DNA of 39,204 nucleotides, taken from NCBI RefSeq assembly GCF_001639745.1, contig NZ_LTAX01000027.1, positions 1 to 39,204 on the forward strand, in the 5' to 3' direction. The DNA comes from Marinomonas gallaica (lineage in GTDB: Bacteria > Pseudomonadota > Gammaproteobacteria > Pseudomonadales > Marinomonadaceae). A program made the position numbers and the translations under genes. Each line of letters starts with the position of its first letter. Position 1 is the first letter of the stretch. Below, piece after piece: positions 1 through 6,160 of this stretch. The notes under the pieces were generated by a model. It searched no databases. It was not told the DNA's origin and saw nothing but the letters and a program-made list of their open reading frames with translations.

Positions 1-292
1 GGCCGAATATAAGCGTGCAACTTTACTCTGTCTTATCGAAATAGCTTGCAACAGTCGGGCGGGTCCATATAACCTCGCTGCGCGAGGGAACAGCCTTGCA
101 AACCAAACGCCACTTCATCAGCCACCCACCCCACTTCGCTTCAATGTTCGTGGAAGAGAGAATTCATGCATTGCATTCGCTTGCGCAATATTGCTTCGCG
201 ACCGTCAGCGCGAATCAAATACATGAAGTCTCTCGTCAAGGCGGAATTATCTTATGAGAGCTGAATCAGGTTATTTATGCCCTAAAATACTG
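1..292. other. Non-coding left edge of the cassette array
   Basis: No convincing gene is seen in this stretch. It contains an ATATAAC box at 67-73 followed by a small hairpin (CCTCG, 5-nt loop, CGAGG; 73-87), which could be the left half of an attC site of a cassette that starts outside the window. I could not identify a matching right half with confidence, so its status as an attC is only a guess. Confidence 0.3.
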
Positions 293-657
293 TTACTTAT
301 CTTGGCGATGCTTCTGAGAGTAAAGTGATAGAACGGCTTCGCGTCATGCTGCCATGGGACAATGGCAGTTAGCATTAGCGCTCAGTGAGGTCAGGGTATA
401 AAAATAGATCAGATCATAAAGTCTGAGGGAAGCGCTTGCCTCTCTGGTCAAATCACGCTACAAAAGGGTACATTATGAACCAACATAGCGGCGATCAAAG
501 ACGATCTGAAGCGGCATAGTCCAAACAGACTCTGATGTTTAGCGAGTTATTTAACAGGGACATCCCACCATGAAAAAAGCAAATCCCCTATATAGACAAC
601 GCTGCGGTTCAACATTGGGTTATACACGCAGCTATGCTGCCGTATAACCCTTAATTG
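293..657 (+). repeat. Copy A of a ~365-bp repeated element, probable near-ORF-less integron cassette
   Basis: This stretch is closely similar by eye (roughly 85-90 % identity, ungapped over long runs) to 3909-4269. The similarity starts near CTGTT at 290-294 and ends at TTGTTA at 655-660, exactly where the next gene cassette begins. Its putative R'' box (TTTAACAG, 550-557) is complementary to the left end CTGTTA. In copy B both sites carry the same compensating change (TTAAACAG and CTGTTTA), which is the behaviour expected of the two ends of one cassette. The only coding potential is a 25-codon ORF near its right end. Function unknown; it may carry a promoter for the following cassette or simply be a mobile non-coding cassette. 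Confidence 0.55.
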
Positions 658-663
658 TTATGT
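549..663 (+). other. Putative attC site of repeat copy A
   Basis: The span runs from an R''-like box (TTTAAC, 550-555) to an R'-like box (GTTATGT, 657-663). Inside lies a clear hairpin: GGGTTATAC and GTATAACCC around an inner GCAGC/GCTGC stem (about 617-650). AGGG near the left pairs with CCCT near the right. The length, about 115 bp, lies within the attC range. The right box is confirmed by the next cassette, whose own R'' (ACATAAC) is its reverse complement. Confidence 0.45.
570..647 (+). CDS. 25-residue ORF inside repeat copy A (uncertain)
   Basis: A short frame begins MKKANPLYRQ and ends at the TAA inside the attC-like hairpin. The same frame, start, stop and length are kept in copy B at 4182-4259, although most base differences there change the residue (N/S, C/G, G/R, L/V, T/S). 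There is no clear Shine-Dalgarno sequence. Because the attC structure overlaps the frame, conservation could reflect DNA folding and not protein. I do not recognise it. Confidence 0.2.
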   Translation: MKKANPLYRQRCGSTLGYTRSYAAV

Positions 664-674
664 GTAAATAGAGC

Positions 675-1028
675 ATGGAAAAATTTCGAGTAAGACCTGG
701 ATATAAATCGAAAGAGCTACTGATTGAGTTTTGGGGAGATCATAGAAGTGAAAAGTTCCCAGATATACAAAGCATTTTGGCTCAAGGGTTGGATGCAAAG
801 CCTGCTAAGCACCCAATATTAGATACCGCTACTATCGCGATGGCTACTGATGAATTTATCTTTCTATGGAAATACAAGGATGGAGAATATGAACTGGATG
901 ATGATACATGGGCCTTTTTCATTCATGCTCCTGATAACAATATCCAAGTAATATCTGATATAGAGAAGGTTTTATTAGCTAGCGGCCAATTTATTAAGGA
1001 AGAGGCAGATTTCAGTGAATACACATAA
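675..1028 (+). CDS. Cassette-borne hypothetical protein, 117 aa
   Basis: I do not recognise this protein. It is soluble, acidic toward the C-terminus and rich in aromatic residues (FIFLWKYKDGEYELDDDTW in the middle), with no signal peptide or membrane segment. It fills a complete integron cassette (658-1106): the upstream junction reads TTGTTATGTGT and the end of the gene runs into ACACATAACAA, the exact reverse complement. The stop codon lies in the first bases of the attC, the usual economy of cassettes. Expression probably depends on an upstream promoter since only about 17 nt separate the junction from the ATG, and no strong ribosome-binding site is visible. Confidence 0.7.
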   Translation: MEKFRVRPGYKSKELLIEFWGDHRSEKFPDIQSILAQGLDAKPAKHPILDTATIAMATDEFIFLWKYKDGEYELDDDTWAFFIHAPDNNIQVISDIEKVLLASGQFIKEEADFSEYT

Positions 1029-1112
1029 CAAGCCGCTCAAATTCGTTCCGGCCACAAAAAGCGTGGCCTCCACCGGACTCGCTAACGCTCGGCGTTTAGC
1101 GGAGCGTTATAT
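1021..1112 (+). other. attC recombination site 1
   Basis: R'' is ACATAAC (1023-1029) and R' is GTTATAT (1106-1112). Between them are AACAAGCCGCTC and its partner GGCGTTTAGCGGAGC, the form common in marine gammaproteobacterial integrons, and an inner stem of GGCCAC with GTGGCC. It is about 90 bp long and bounds cassettes 658-1106 and 1107-1631. Confidence 0.8.
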
Positions 1113-1127
1113 GCCGTAGGGTAAATA

Positions 1128-1574
1128 ATGAACAAACTCTTTCAGTCAATTCTCAAACTACTATTGTTCTTTGGCATTGTTGCGGGGGTAATCACCATTG
1201 CCCATTCGATAATCGCATCTTCTTCTCTATTCAATAGCGATGATGGCTATATAACAGGTTGGGCCGTGTCTTGTTTCCTACTTCCTGGCATTATTCTTTA
1301 TCTTATTTTCAACAACAGGCACTTTTTTGGTGTAAGTGGACTTCAATCTTATATCGGGTATTACGTATTAATATGTTGTTATTTTATTTACGTGATGTGC
1401 ACAGCCGAACTTCATGGCCCAGCGCTTGCGTTGCTGCTGCTAACCCTAGTCGGTCTCTTTAGTCTCATTTCTCTAAAACTGTTCAAATGGCTTGATATCC
1501 GAAATGTCCGCTATGTGTCCATTGTCATTACTGCTCTTTACTTTTTTGGTTTTGCAAAGGTGTGGTTCCGGTAG
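1128..1574 (+). CDS. Cassette-borne integral membrane protein, 148 aa
   Basis: I do not recognise the family. Four hydrophobic segments are visible at about residues 8-30 (LLLFFGIVAGVITIAHS), 43-62, 75-92 and 97-145 (the last long enough for two helices), so the protein is almost entirely membrane-embedded. It is the only gene in cassette 1107-1631. The cassette ends match: GTTATATG upstream and CATATAAC directly after the gene. The start ATG lies about 20 nt from the cassette junction with a weak AGGGTAAATA-type leader. Small membrane proteins like this are frequent in cassette arrays; a role cannot be assigned. Confidence 0.7.
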   Translation: MNKLFQSILKLLLFFGIVAGVITIAHSIIASSSLFNSDDGYITGWAVSCFLLPGIILYLIFNNRHFFGVSGLQSYIGYYVLICCYFIYVMCTAELHGPALALLLLTLVGLFSLISLKLFKWLDIRNVRYVSIVITALYFFGFAKVWFR

Positions 1575-1582
1575 CTTGCGCC

Positions 1583-1637
1583 ATATAACCAATCTTTGCA
1601 CCGAACGCTTCGCGCCGGTGAACTCTATACGTTAAAT
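1583..1637 (+). other. attC recombination site 2
   Basis: R'' ATATAAC (1583-1589) and R' GTTAAAT (1631-1637) enclose a short, strong stem: CACCG, an inner GCTTCGC, then CGGTG. It is a compact site of about 55 bp. It separates the membrane-protein cassette from the acetyltransferase cassette. Confidence 0.75.
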
Positions 1638-1655
1638 TTTTAATTGAGTTAAGTG

Positions 1656-2087
1656 ATGAACATTGAGATTGTAGAAAAGGCAGATCACCTTAAGCTGATA
1701 GAAGTCTGGGAAGCATCGGTCAGAGCAACGCATGATTTTCTGGCTGAGGATGATCTACAAGAGTTAAAGCCACTAATTCTTGAGCAGTATTTTGACGCCG
1801 TTGACTTAAGGTGCGCGAAGAATGCGCATGGTGAATTTCAGGGTTTTTGCGGTGTCCATGACGGCAATATTGAGATGTTGTTCATCTCCCCTGATGCACG
1901 CGGAAAAGGTATTGGTGCTTTACTGTCAGCTCATGCTATCAAAGAGCAATGTGCATCAAAGGTTGATGTAAATGAACAAAACGAACAGGCGCTGGGCTTT
2001 TACCAGCATATTGGCTTTAAAGTGATAGGTCGCTCACCAGTTGATGGTCAGGGTAAGCCATATCCACTGTTGCATATGGCGCTATAA
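1656..2087 (+). CDS. yjaB: GNAT family N-acetyltransferase, YjaB-like
   Basis: This protein of about 143 aa transfers an acetyl group from acetyl-CoA to an unidentified acceptor. It follows E. coli YjaB closely: an N-terminal W-x-x-S-V-x-A-T-H-D-F-L segment, the acetyl-CoA loop ISPDARGKGIGALL (about residues 75-88, R/Q-x-x-G-x-G/A type) and the C-terminal signature NEQNEQALGFYQHIGF followed by GKPYPLLHMAL. I chose ATG 1656 over the in-frame GTG at 1653. It is the only gene of cassette 1632-2153, whose ends (GTTAAATT and AATTTAAC) match exactly. An intact acetyltransferase in a mobile cassette may serve in resistance or metabolite modification, but the substrate is unknown. Confidence 0.85.
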   Translation: MNIEIVEKADHLKLIEVWEASVRATHDFLAEDDLQELKPLILEQYFDAVDLRCAKNAHGEFQGFCGVHDGNIEMLFISPDARGKGIGALLSAHAIKEQCASKVDVNEQNEQALGFYQHIGFKVIGRSPVDGQGKPYPLLHMAL

Positions 2088-2159
2088 AATTTAACAAGGC
2101 CAGGCAAAGCGGCGTATTTTCCAATGCGGCTTTGCCTTCACTACAAAGCTGAGTTTAGC
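2088..2159 (+). other. attC recombination site 3
   Basis: R'' ATTTAAC (2089-2095) and a less canonical R' GTTTAGC (2153-2159) enclose a good stem, AGGCAAAGC with GCTTTGCCT. R'' is the exact complement of the bases at the upstream junction of the acetyltransferase cassette. Confidence 0.7.
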
Positions 2160-2209
2160 ATGACACTCATCTTAAAAAGTTACTCTCTACTCACTTTTAG
2201 CTGAACGAC

Positions 2210-2244
2210 AAAAATAAGCCTGTTCCGATTAGAGCGGGCTTATT
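2210..2244 (-). terminator. Rho-independent terminator of the reverse-strand gene pair
   Basis: A 13-bp stem (AATAAGCCTGTTC, loop CGATTA, GAGCGGGCTTATT, with three G-T pairs) is followed on the minus strand by TTTTTG. It lies about 350 bp beyond the end of the small membrane-protein gene and would end that transcript. Read on the plus strand the U-tract is poor. Confidence 0.6.
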
Positions 2245-2595
2245 AAAACTCTTTTAGACTCTAGATTTATATGTTTTACACAATTTAGTGAATACGAGAC
2301 GTTAGGAGTTCTGATCAGTTCAGATCATATGTGTTGAGAGGTGAGTGTGGTTTCATAGGCGAATAGCTGCTTCGTTTTACTGATCTAGGGCCTTCGTTTA
2401 TAGCCTACCTTTTGGTAGTAGTTAGAAAAGATTAACTCTGTACCCACTGTGGCGTGGGGGGGTGTTAAAATTCGATGGCGATAGTAATCCAGTATTTGGA
2501 TGGAATATTAAGACGTTGTAAAATGGGAGCAAAAGATATGTCGATTCTGCCGCGTTTACTTTGGTTAACAATGCGTCCAGTGAGGTAATATACGC
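2245..2595. other. Low-information stretch between terminator and immunity-like gene
   Basis: No intact gene is seen. The stretch holds a decayed reverse-strand coding fragment (2465-2587) and a palindromic TGATCAGTTCAGATCA-like motif near 2311-2328. No attC could be recognised with confidence. Confidence 0.4.
2465..2587 (-). pseudogene. Possible transposase C-terminal remnant
   Basis: An open minus-strand stretch of about 40 codons without a plausible start encodes LTGRIVNQSKRGRID, then a P-I-L-Q-R-L-N-I-P-S-K-Y-W segment and a stop. This pattern (TGR, then DKRG-like, then PILERLGI..W) resembles the C-terminus of transposases of the IS200-like/REP-associated type as I remember them. The assignment is from memory of the pattern only. 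If right, an insertion event once touched this part of the array. Confidence 0.3.
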
Positions 2596-2925
2596 TTATC
2601 CTCCTTGTCCATAGTTTAGGGTGGTATAAAAGTATTTGGCAATAATTAATGTTATTAATAGATATAAAAAAAATAAAGAAGTGGAAAGTATCATTGTTTT
2701 GCTTTCCCTTTTTCTTTTGTGACCTAAAATGAAAAAATATATACCGAGTAGTGATAAAGGTATTAACGTTAATTGAAAATATTTTTTCATAACTAATTGA
2801 TATTCACTTATATAGCCGTCAGCGAATCCGACTTTATCTATAAAAAATAGATACAGAGTGATGCTTAGTAGAAGTGTAAAAGTGCCTAAGAAGTATGAGA
2901 GAACTCTCTTACCTATGATTTTCAT
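2596..2925 (-). CDS. Small membrane protein, putative immunity partner, 109 aa
   Basis: Three strong hydrophobic helices are predicted by eye at about residues 9-29, 50-67 and 78-98 (including FFLYLLITLIIAKYFY), with lysine-rich connecting loops. It has no signal peptidase site. Its ATG overlaps the TGA of the DUF3289-like gene (ATGA), so the two are translationally coupled. A small multi-helix protein directly behind a large soluble protein of an effector-associated family is the classic layout of an immunity protein against an inner-membrane or periplasm-acting toxin. This role is inferred from context only. Confidence 0.65.
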   Translation of the reverse strand: MKIIGKRVLSYFLGTFTLLLSITLYLFFIDKVGFADGYISEYQLVMKKYFQLTLIPLSLLGIYFFILGHKRKRESKTMILSTSLFFLYLLITLIIAKYFYTTLNYGQGG

Positions 2926-3779
2926 ATGGCGGCAACCTCATAACTTCTGGAAACCTTACATCGAGTGACTAATGGTGCATAGCCAAATTGATGCTGAAGT
3001 TGCCACCAAGCTGTAATGCCAACGCTATCCGCTCTAGAAAATAGTCCATCACCTTTAGCACCAAACTCGAGCAAGTCATCATCATCTAACCCAAACACAT
3101 CATAGAAATAATAATCTAAATTTATGATGTATTTTTCTATATCAGGGAAATAATTATAGGATGTAGCAAAGACATAGACATACTGAATACCGTTTATCAT
3201 TAATCCTAAACCGTTTCCATAGTCTCCGGATCTTAAGAAAGGGGTTCCATTATTAAAAGCTGGAACGCCAAGGTTTATAGGAACATTAATATTCTCAATA
3301 GACCAGTTTGCATTTTTTAATGCCTGATGTATTCTTGTTTGTCCAGCCGTTATTGGCGGATGCTCTGGAGCTGAAAGCGCACGATTGCAAAAACTTTTTA
3401 TGTTTTGATGGTTTGATGCCAAGGTATTTAGTCTTTGATCAGAGAATACTTTGACTTCATTGTTCTTTTTTAAAAAGCTATTAAATAAGTCACTGGTTAA
3501 ATCAGTGTTTGCATCACTAGCAAATATATTTACTAATTGCAATATTTTTGATTTTAGCTCTGCTTCTGTAGCGCCGACACCAGAGCCATAGGGTATTTTT
3601 CTACGCAACCCATAATTAAGGTCGGGGCCAAATATGGGAGCTACACAGGAAGGAAGTGCTTCATTATCTATAAACTCTGTAGTCGGATCTAAGTACGAGT
3701 CTTGAGCAAAGGCAACCAGTTTAGGACGCAATAGCTTACAAAAATTTAGGTTTAGCATAAAAGTCCATTTAGTTTGCAT
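2922..3779 (-). CDS. DUF3289-like protein, putative toxin/effector, 285 aa
   Basis: The C-terminal half carries the pattern I associate with DUF3289 proteins: a beta-rich segment, then YFYDVFGLDDDDL (about residues 227-239), then a W-W-x-L-Q-H-x-x-G-Y-x-P-L-V-T segment near the end. The N-terminal ~60 residues contain F-A-Q-D-S-Y-L-D-P but no obvious PAAR, Rhs or MIX domain and no signal peptide. DUF3289 domains occur in polymorphic-toxin and type VI contexts, but their biochemistry is not established. The gene runs against the direction of the cassettes and is followed by an overlapping membrane-protein gene. The start codon is uncertain; a second ATG lies 7 codons downstream. Confidence 0.6.
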   Translation of the reverse strand: MQTKWTFMLNLNFCKLLRPKLVAFAQDSYLDPTTEFIDNEALPSCVAPIFGPDLNYGLRRKIPYGSGVGATEAELKSKILQLVNIFASDANTDLTSDLFNSFLKKNNEVKVFSDQRLNTLASNHQNIKSFCNRALSAPEHPPITAGQTRIHQALKNANWSIENINVPINLGVPAFNNGTPFLRSGDYGNGLGLMINGIQYVYVFATSYNYFPDIEKYIINLDYYFYDVFGLDDDDLLEFGAKGDGLFSRADSVGITAWWQLQHQFGYAPLVTRCKVSRSYEVAAI

Positions 3780-3908
3780 CAGGATTAAAACTTTATAATT
3801 GATGTTACTTATTAAGGATCTTCAATAAAACTGTATATTTAAAGTTTTACATATTATTTTCAGTCAGTTGTCTAGTTAACATGACAACCATCTTAAAAAA
3901 AGTGGCTG

Positions 3909-4269
3909 TTTATCTTGGTGATTTTTCTGAGAGTAACGTGACAGAACGGCTTCGCATTAAGCTGCAATGGGACAACGGCAGTTAGCGTAAGCGCTTAGTG
4001 AGGTCAGTGCATAAAACGGTTCAGATCATAAAGCCTGAGAGAAGCGCTTGCCTTGCTTGTTGAATCACGCTACAAAAGAGCAAATAAAGAACCAACATAG
4101 CGGCGATCAAAGGTGATCAGAAGCGGCATAGTCCAAACAGACTCTGATGTTTAGCGAGTTATTAAACAGGGAAGTCCCACCATGAAAAAAGCAAGCCCCC
4201 TATATAGACAACGCGGCCGTTCAACAGTGGGTTATAGCCGCAGCTACGCTGCCGTATAACCCTTAATTG
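3909..4269 (+). repeat. Copy B of the ~365-bp repeated element
   Basis: This is the second copy of the element at 293-657. It too ends exactly at the TTGTTA junction of the next gene cassette. Long stretches are identical, for example around the CATAGTCCAAACAGACTCTG block and the ATGAAAAAAGCA start of the 25-codon ORF. The left edge of similarity lies at CTGTTTATC (3906-3914). The two copies have clearly diverged, so the duplication is not recent or the copies were acquired separately. Confidence 0.55.
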
Positions 4270-4275
4270 TTAAAT
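4161..4275 (+). other. Putative attC site of repeat copy B
   Basis: An R''-like box ATTAAAC (4161-4167) and R' GTTAAAT (4269-4275) enclose the same hairpin as copy A: GGGTTATA, inner GCAGC/GCTGC, TATAACCC. R' is verified by the following cassette, whose own R'' (ATTTAAC) is its complement. Confidence 0.45.
4182..4259 (+). CDS. 25-residue ORF inside repeat copy B (uncertain)
   Basis: Same length and frame as the ORF at 570-647, starting MKKASPLYRQ and ending at the TAA in the hairpin. No ribosome-binding site of note. It may be coincidental with attC structure; kept because both copies preserve the start, frame and stop. Confidence 0.2.
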   Translation: MKKASPLYRQRGRSTVGYSRSYAAV

Positions 4276-4288
4276 ACCAAGGAGAGTC

Positions 4289-4759
4289 ATGGATAAACCG
4301 CACCAAAGAATAGGCGCAACGTCAAATGCTCATGTAGGAAGAGATTTTGAATTGGCCGCACAAAAGTTTTTTGCCAGCGAAGGGCTTGCTCTTGAGCTTA
4401 ATATAAAAATCCCTGTTGGCATCGGCGAAATCATGAAAGACCATGCATTTGATTTGGGCTGCCTAAAAGAAAAAGTACTAATTGAGTGTAAGTCACACAA
4501 ATGGACTGCGCCAAATGACAATGTACCAAGTGCTAAGCTAACCGTTTGGAATGAGGCTATGTACTATTTTTTAGCCACCCCTACGAGTTATCGAAAAATA
4601 ATGTTTGTACTTCGTGATTATAGTGAGAAGCGTAAGGAAACATTAGCGGAATACTATATTCGTACTTATAGCCATTTGATTCCAGAAGGTGTTGAGCTGT
4701 GGGAGTACGACGAATCAACAATCTCAGCAGTGCAGTTGGCATTTAACAAGTTTAGCTAG
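4289..4759 (+). CDS. PD-(D/E)XK nuclease-like cassette protein, 156 aa
   Basis: The protein shows the layout of a minimal restriction-endonuclease fold: an N-terminal helix with glutamate (GRDFELAAQKFF, E21), a catalytic-type aspartate in FDLG (D55), then ten residues and E-C-K (E66, K68) on a hydrophobic strand (KVLIECKSH). The C-terminal half has alternating strands and helices with no second domain. The three motif residues are present, so metal-dependent nuclease chemistry is possible but unproved. It occupies cassette 4270-4797; the ends TTGTTAAAT and ATTTAACAA match, and the stop codon lies inside the attC. The ribosome-binding site AAGGAGAG precedes ATG 4289. No methyltransferase neighbour is present. 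Confidence 0.65.
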   Translation: MDKPHQRIGATSNAHVGRDFELAAQKFFASEGLALELNIKIPVGIGEIMKDHAFDLGCLKEKVLIECKSHKWTAPNDNVPSAKLTVWNEAMYYFLATPTSYRKIMFVLRDYSEKRKETLAEYYIRTYSHLIPEGVELWEYDESTISAVQLAFNKFS

Positions 4760-4803
4760 CAGGACGTGCAAAAAGCCGCGTGCCCCTGAGCAAAGCGTTA
4801 CCA
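4740..4803 (+). other. attC recombination site of the nuclease-like cassette
   Basis: R'' ATTTAAC (4741-4747) pairs with the start of its own cassette (GTTAAAT). The right boundary is probably GCGTTAC at 4795-4801. It is the last attC recognised; beyond it the DNA returns to chromosomal genes on the other strand. Confidence 0.6.
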
Positions 4804-4906
4804 TTCAAATTACGGGATTGAGAGCTTGCTAGGCGAGGGGCTGTTTCGTTTGCCTTATCCTCGGTCGGTGTTGAGGGTGAGTGTTCTGTTAGTCGCTAAG
4901 TGCATT

Positions 4907-4936
4907 AAAAAAAGATGCCCGGTCAGGCATCTTTTT
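4907..4936 (-). terminator. Bidirectional terminator between cassette array and signalling operon
   Basis: GATGCC and GGCATC form the stem core, extended by AAAAAAA on the left and TTTTT on the right. It sits about 18 bp beyond the stop of the acidic protein gene and would end the 8124-to-4954 minus-strand operon; it could also stop readthrough from the cassette array. Confidence 0.8.
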
Positions 4937-4953
4937 GGGTCTTACTGTAGCCA

Positions 4954-5763
4954 TTAACCACCAAAGTTCACGATATCCCAGGTGATGTCTTCGCTGGTGA
5001 TGCCGACGATTTCGATTTCGCCTAATTCTCCTAGGTCGACTTCTAGGGTGTGGCCATCGTGTTCGATGTCTTCTATATGCTGCATGAATTCTTCAGCGCT
5101 GCTGATGCCAAATTCTTGCGAAAGGTTAATCTGATCACCTTCACTGGCGTTGAAATTAAAGATTTTCAGATCATCGCCCACATTAAAGCTAACGCTGTCT
5201 TGCTGATGGGGGTTCAAAATCAGCACGGTCTCTTCTTGATCCTCAGTGTTTAATGGCTCAAAAGGGTCTGTCGATTGGCGATCGCTGTCATGGTGATCGC
5301 GGACAAATTCTTCGGAGAGTTTGTGGTATTGGCCGTCGTTGTTTATATCTTGGTAGACCGTCTTCTCGAAACCTGAACGCTGAGGCTCAAACTCTGTGAT
5401 GAGGTTGTCGTTGATCTCAAAACTGTGATTAAAGATCGATTCGCGCTCTACATCGCCATCTGCTTCGTATTCGGTTTTTCCGATGACGACATTATCTTGT
5501 ACGTCGAACGTATAGTAATCTTGGCCCGTTGTACTGTGACTGTAGGTCGTTTGACCTTCTACAAAGATGCCGTCGTTGTCATCATCGGTAAATGCGGTGA
5601 CTTCTAAGCCACCATCGTCTCGCTCTTCTTTGTAGACAGTGTTGTTTTCAACATAGTAACGCTCATCCGCATCGATTTTTTCTTGTTCCCAGCGGCCATC
5701 GTCCCATTCTAAAATGCCGACGACATGGTTGTTTTGAATGTTAAAACGGTATTGATCAGACAT
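4954..5763 (-). CDS. Acidic Ca-binding-like protein, putative secreted, 269 aa
   Basis: I do not recognise a named family. The protein is very acidic and repetitive: strand-rich units such as YYVENNTVYKEE and DDDNDGIFVEG, and two DxDxDG-like loops (TDDDNDG at about residues 60-66 and DINNDGQ at about 140-146). It has no N-terminal signal peptide. The last ~100 residues (from about V180, with FNVGDDLKIFNFNASEGDQI) resemble C-terminal regions of RTX-type proteins exported by type I secretion. Secretion is therefore plausible but no transporter lies nearby. A good AAGGAGT site precedes the ATG. It is the last gene of the two-component operon, 27 bp after the OB-fold gene. Confidence 0.6.
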   Translation of the reverse strand: MSDQYRFNIQNNHVVGILEWDDGRWEQEKIDADERYYVENNTVYKEERDDGGLEVTAFTDDDNDGIFVEGQTTYSHSTTGQDYYTFDVQDNVVIGKTEYEADGDVERESIFNHSFEINDNLITEFEPQRSGFEKTVYQDINNDGQYHKLSEEFVRDHHDSDRQSTDPFEPLNTEDQEETVLILNPHQQDSVSFNVGDDLKIFNFNASEGDQINLSQEFGISSAEEFMQHIEDIEHDGHTLEVDLGELGEIEIVGITSEDITWDIVNFGG

Positions 5764-5790
5764 TATGAACTCCTTGTCGTTGCGGGACGA

Positions 5791-6105
5791 TTAGTTAATG
5801 GTTAGGTAATCGACTTCAAATTCATTGGTGTCGTGTTCGCGGTCAATCTCGCCGTAAAGTGTGACGTCTTGTCCGCTTTTTAAGGTGATGTGGCGGGTAA
5901 TATCATCATCAATTTCTACCGTGATTTGACCGCTGGCATCGCTAAATTCGTAGCGTTCGTGACCAAGAGATTTACCCAATGTGCCGGTAAGAGTGGCTTG
6001 AGTGTTGTCGCGAGCATTTAACGCGTCAGATACGTGCATGTCATTGGCTGCGATAGTCACAGTGCTCGCGGCGAGTAGGGCGGTAGTCAGTAGTAATCTC
6101 TTCAT
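5791..6105 (-). CDS. Periplasmic YgiW/YdeI-type OB-fold (BOF) stress protein, 104 aa
   Basis: A cleavable signal peptide (MKRLLLTTALLAASTVTIAA) precedes a single small OB-fold domain with the family layout: VSDALNARDNTQATLTGTLG, then Y-E-F-S-D-A-S-G-Q-I-T-V-E-I-D-D-D, and V-x-L-Y-G-E-I-D-R-E near the end. Members of this family (YgiW, YdeI) are periplasmic stress-tolerance proteins. In E. coli ygiW lies beside qseBC; here the gene follows a similar two-component pair, so joint regulation is likely. The ribosome-binding site AAAAGGAGATG is strong. Ligand unknown. Confidence 0.85.
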   Translation of the reverse strand: MKRLLLTTALLAASTVTIAANDMHVSDALNARDNTQATLTGTLGKSLGHERYEFSDASGQITVEIDDDITRHITLKSGQDVTLYGEIDREHDTNEFEVDYLTIN

Positions 6106-6160
6106 TGTTCATCTCCTTTTGGGTCGTTATTAATGAAGAGAATACTGGGCTTATATGAAG

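Noticed and set aside
293..660. Repeat copies as insertion sequences or group II introns
   Set aside because: No transposase or reverse transcriptase frame, no terminal inverted repeats at the edges, and both ends coincide with cassette-type GTT junctions, which a cassette explains better.
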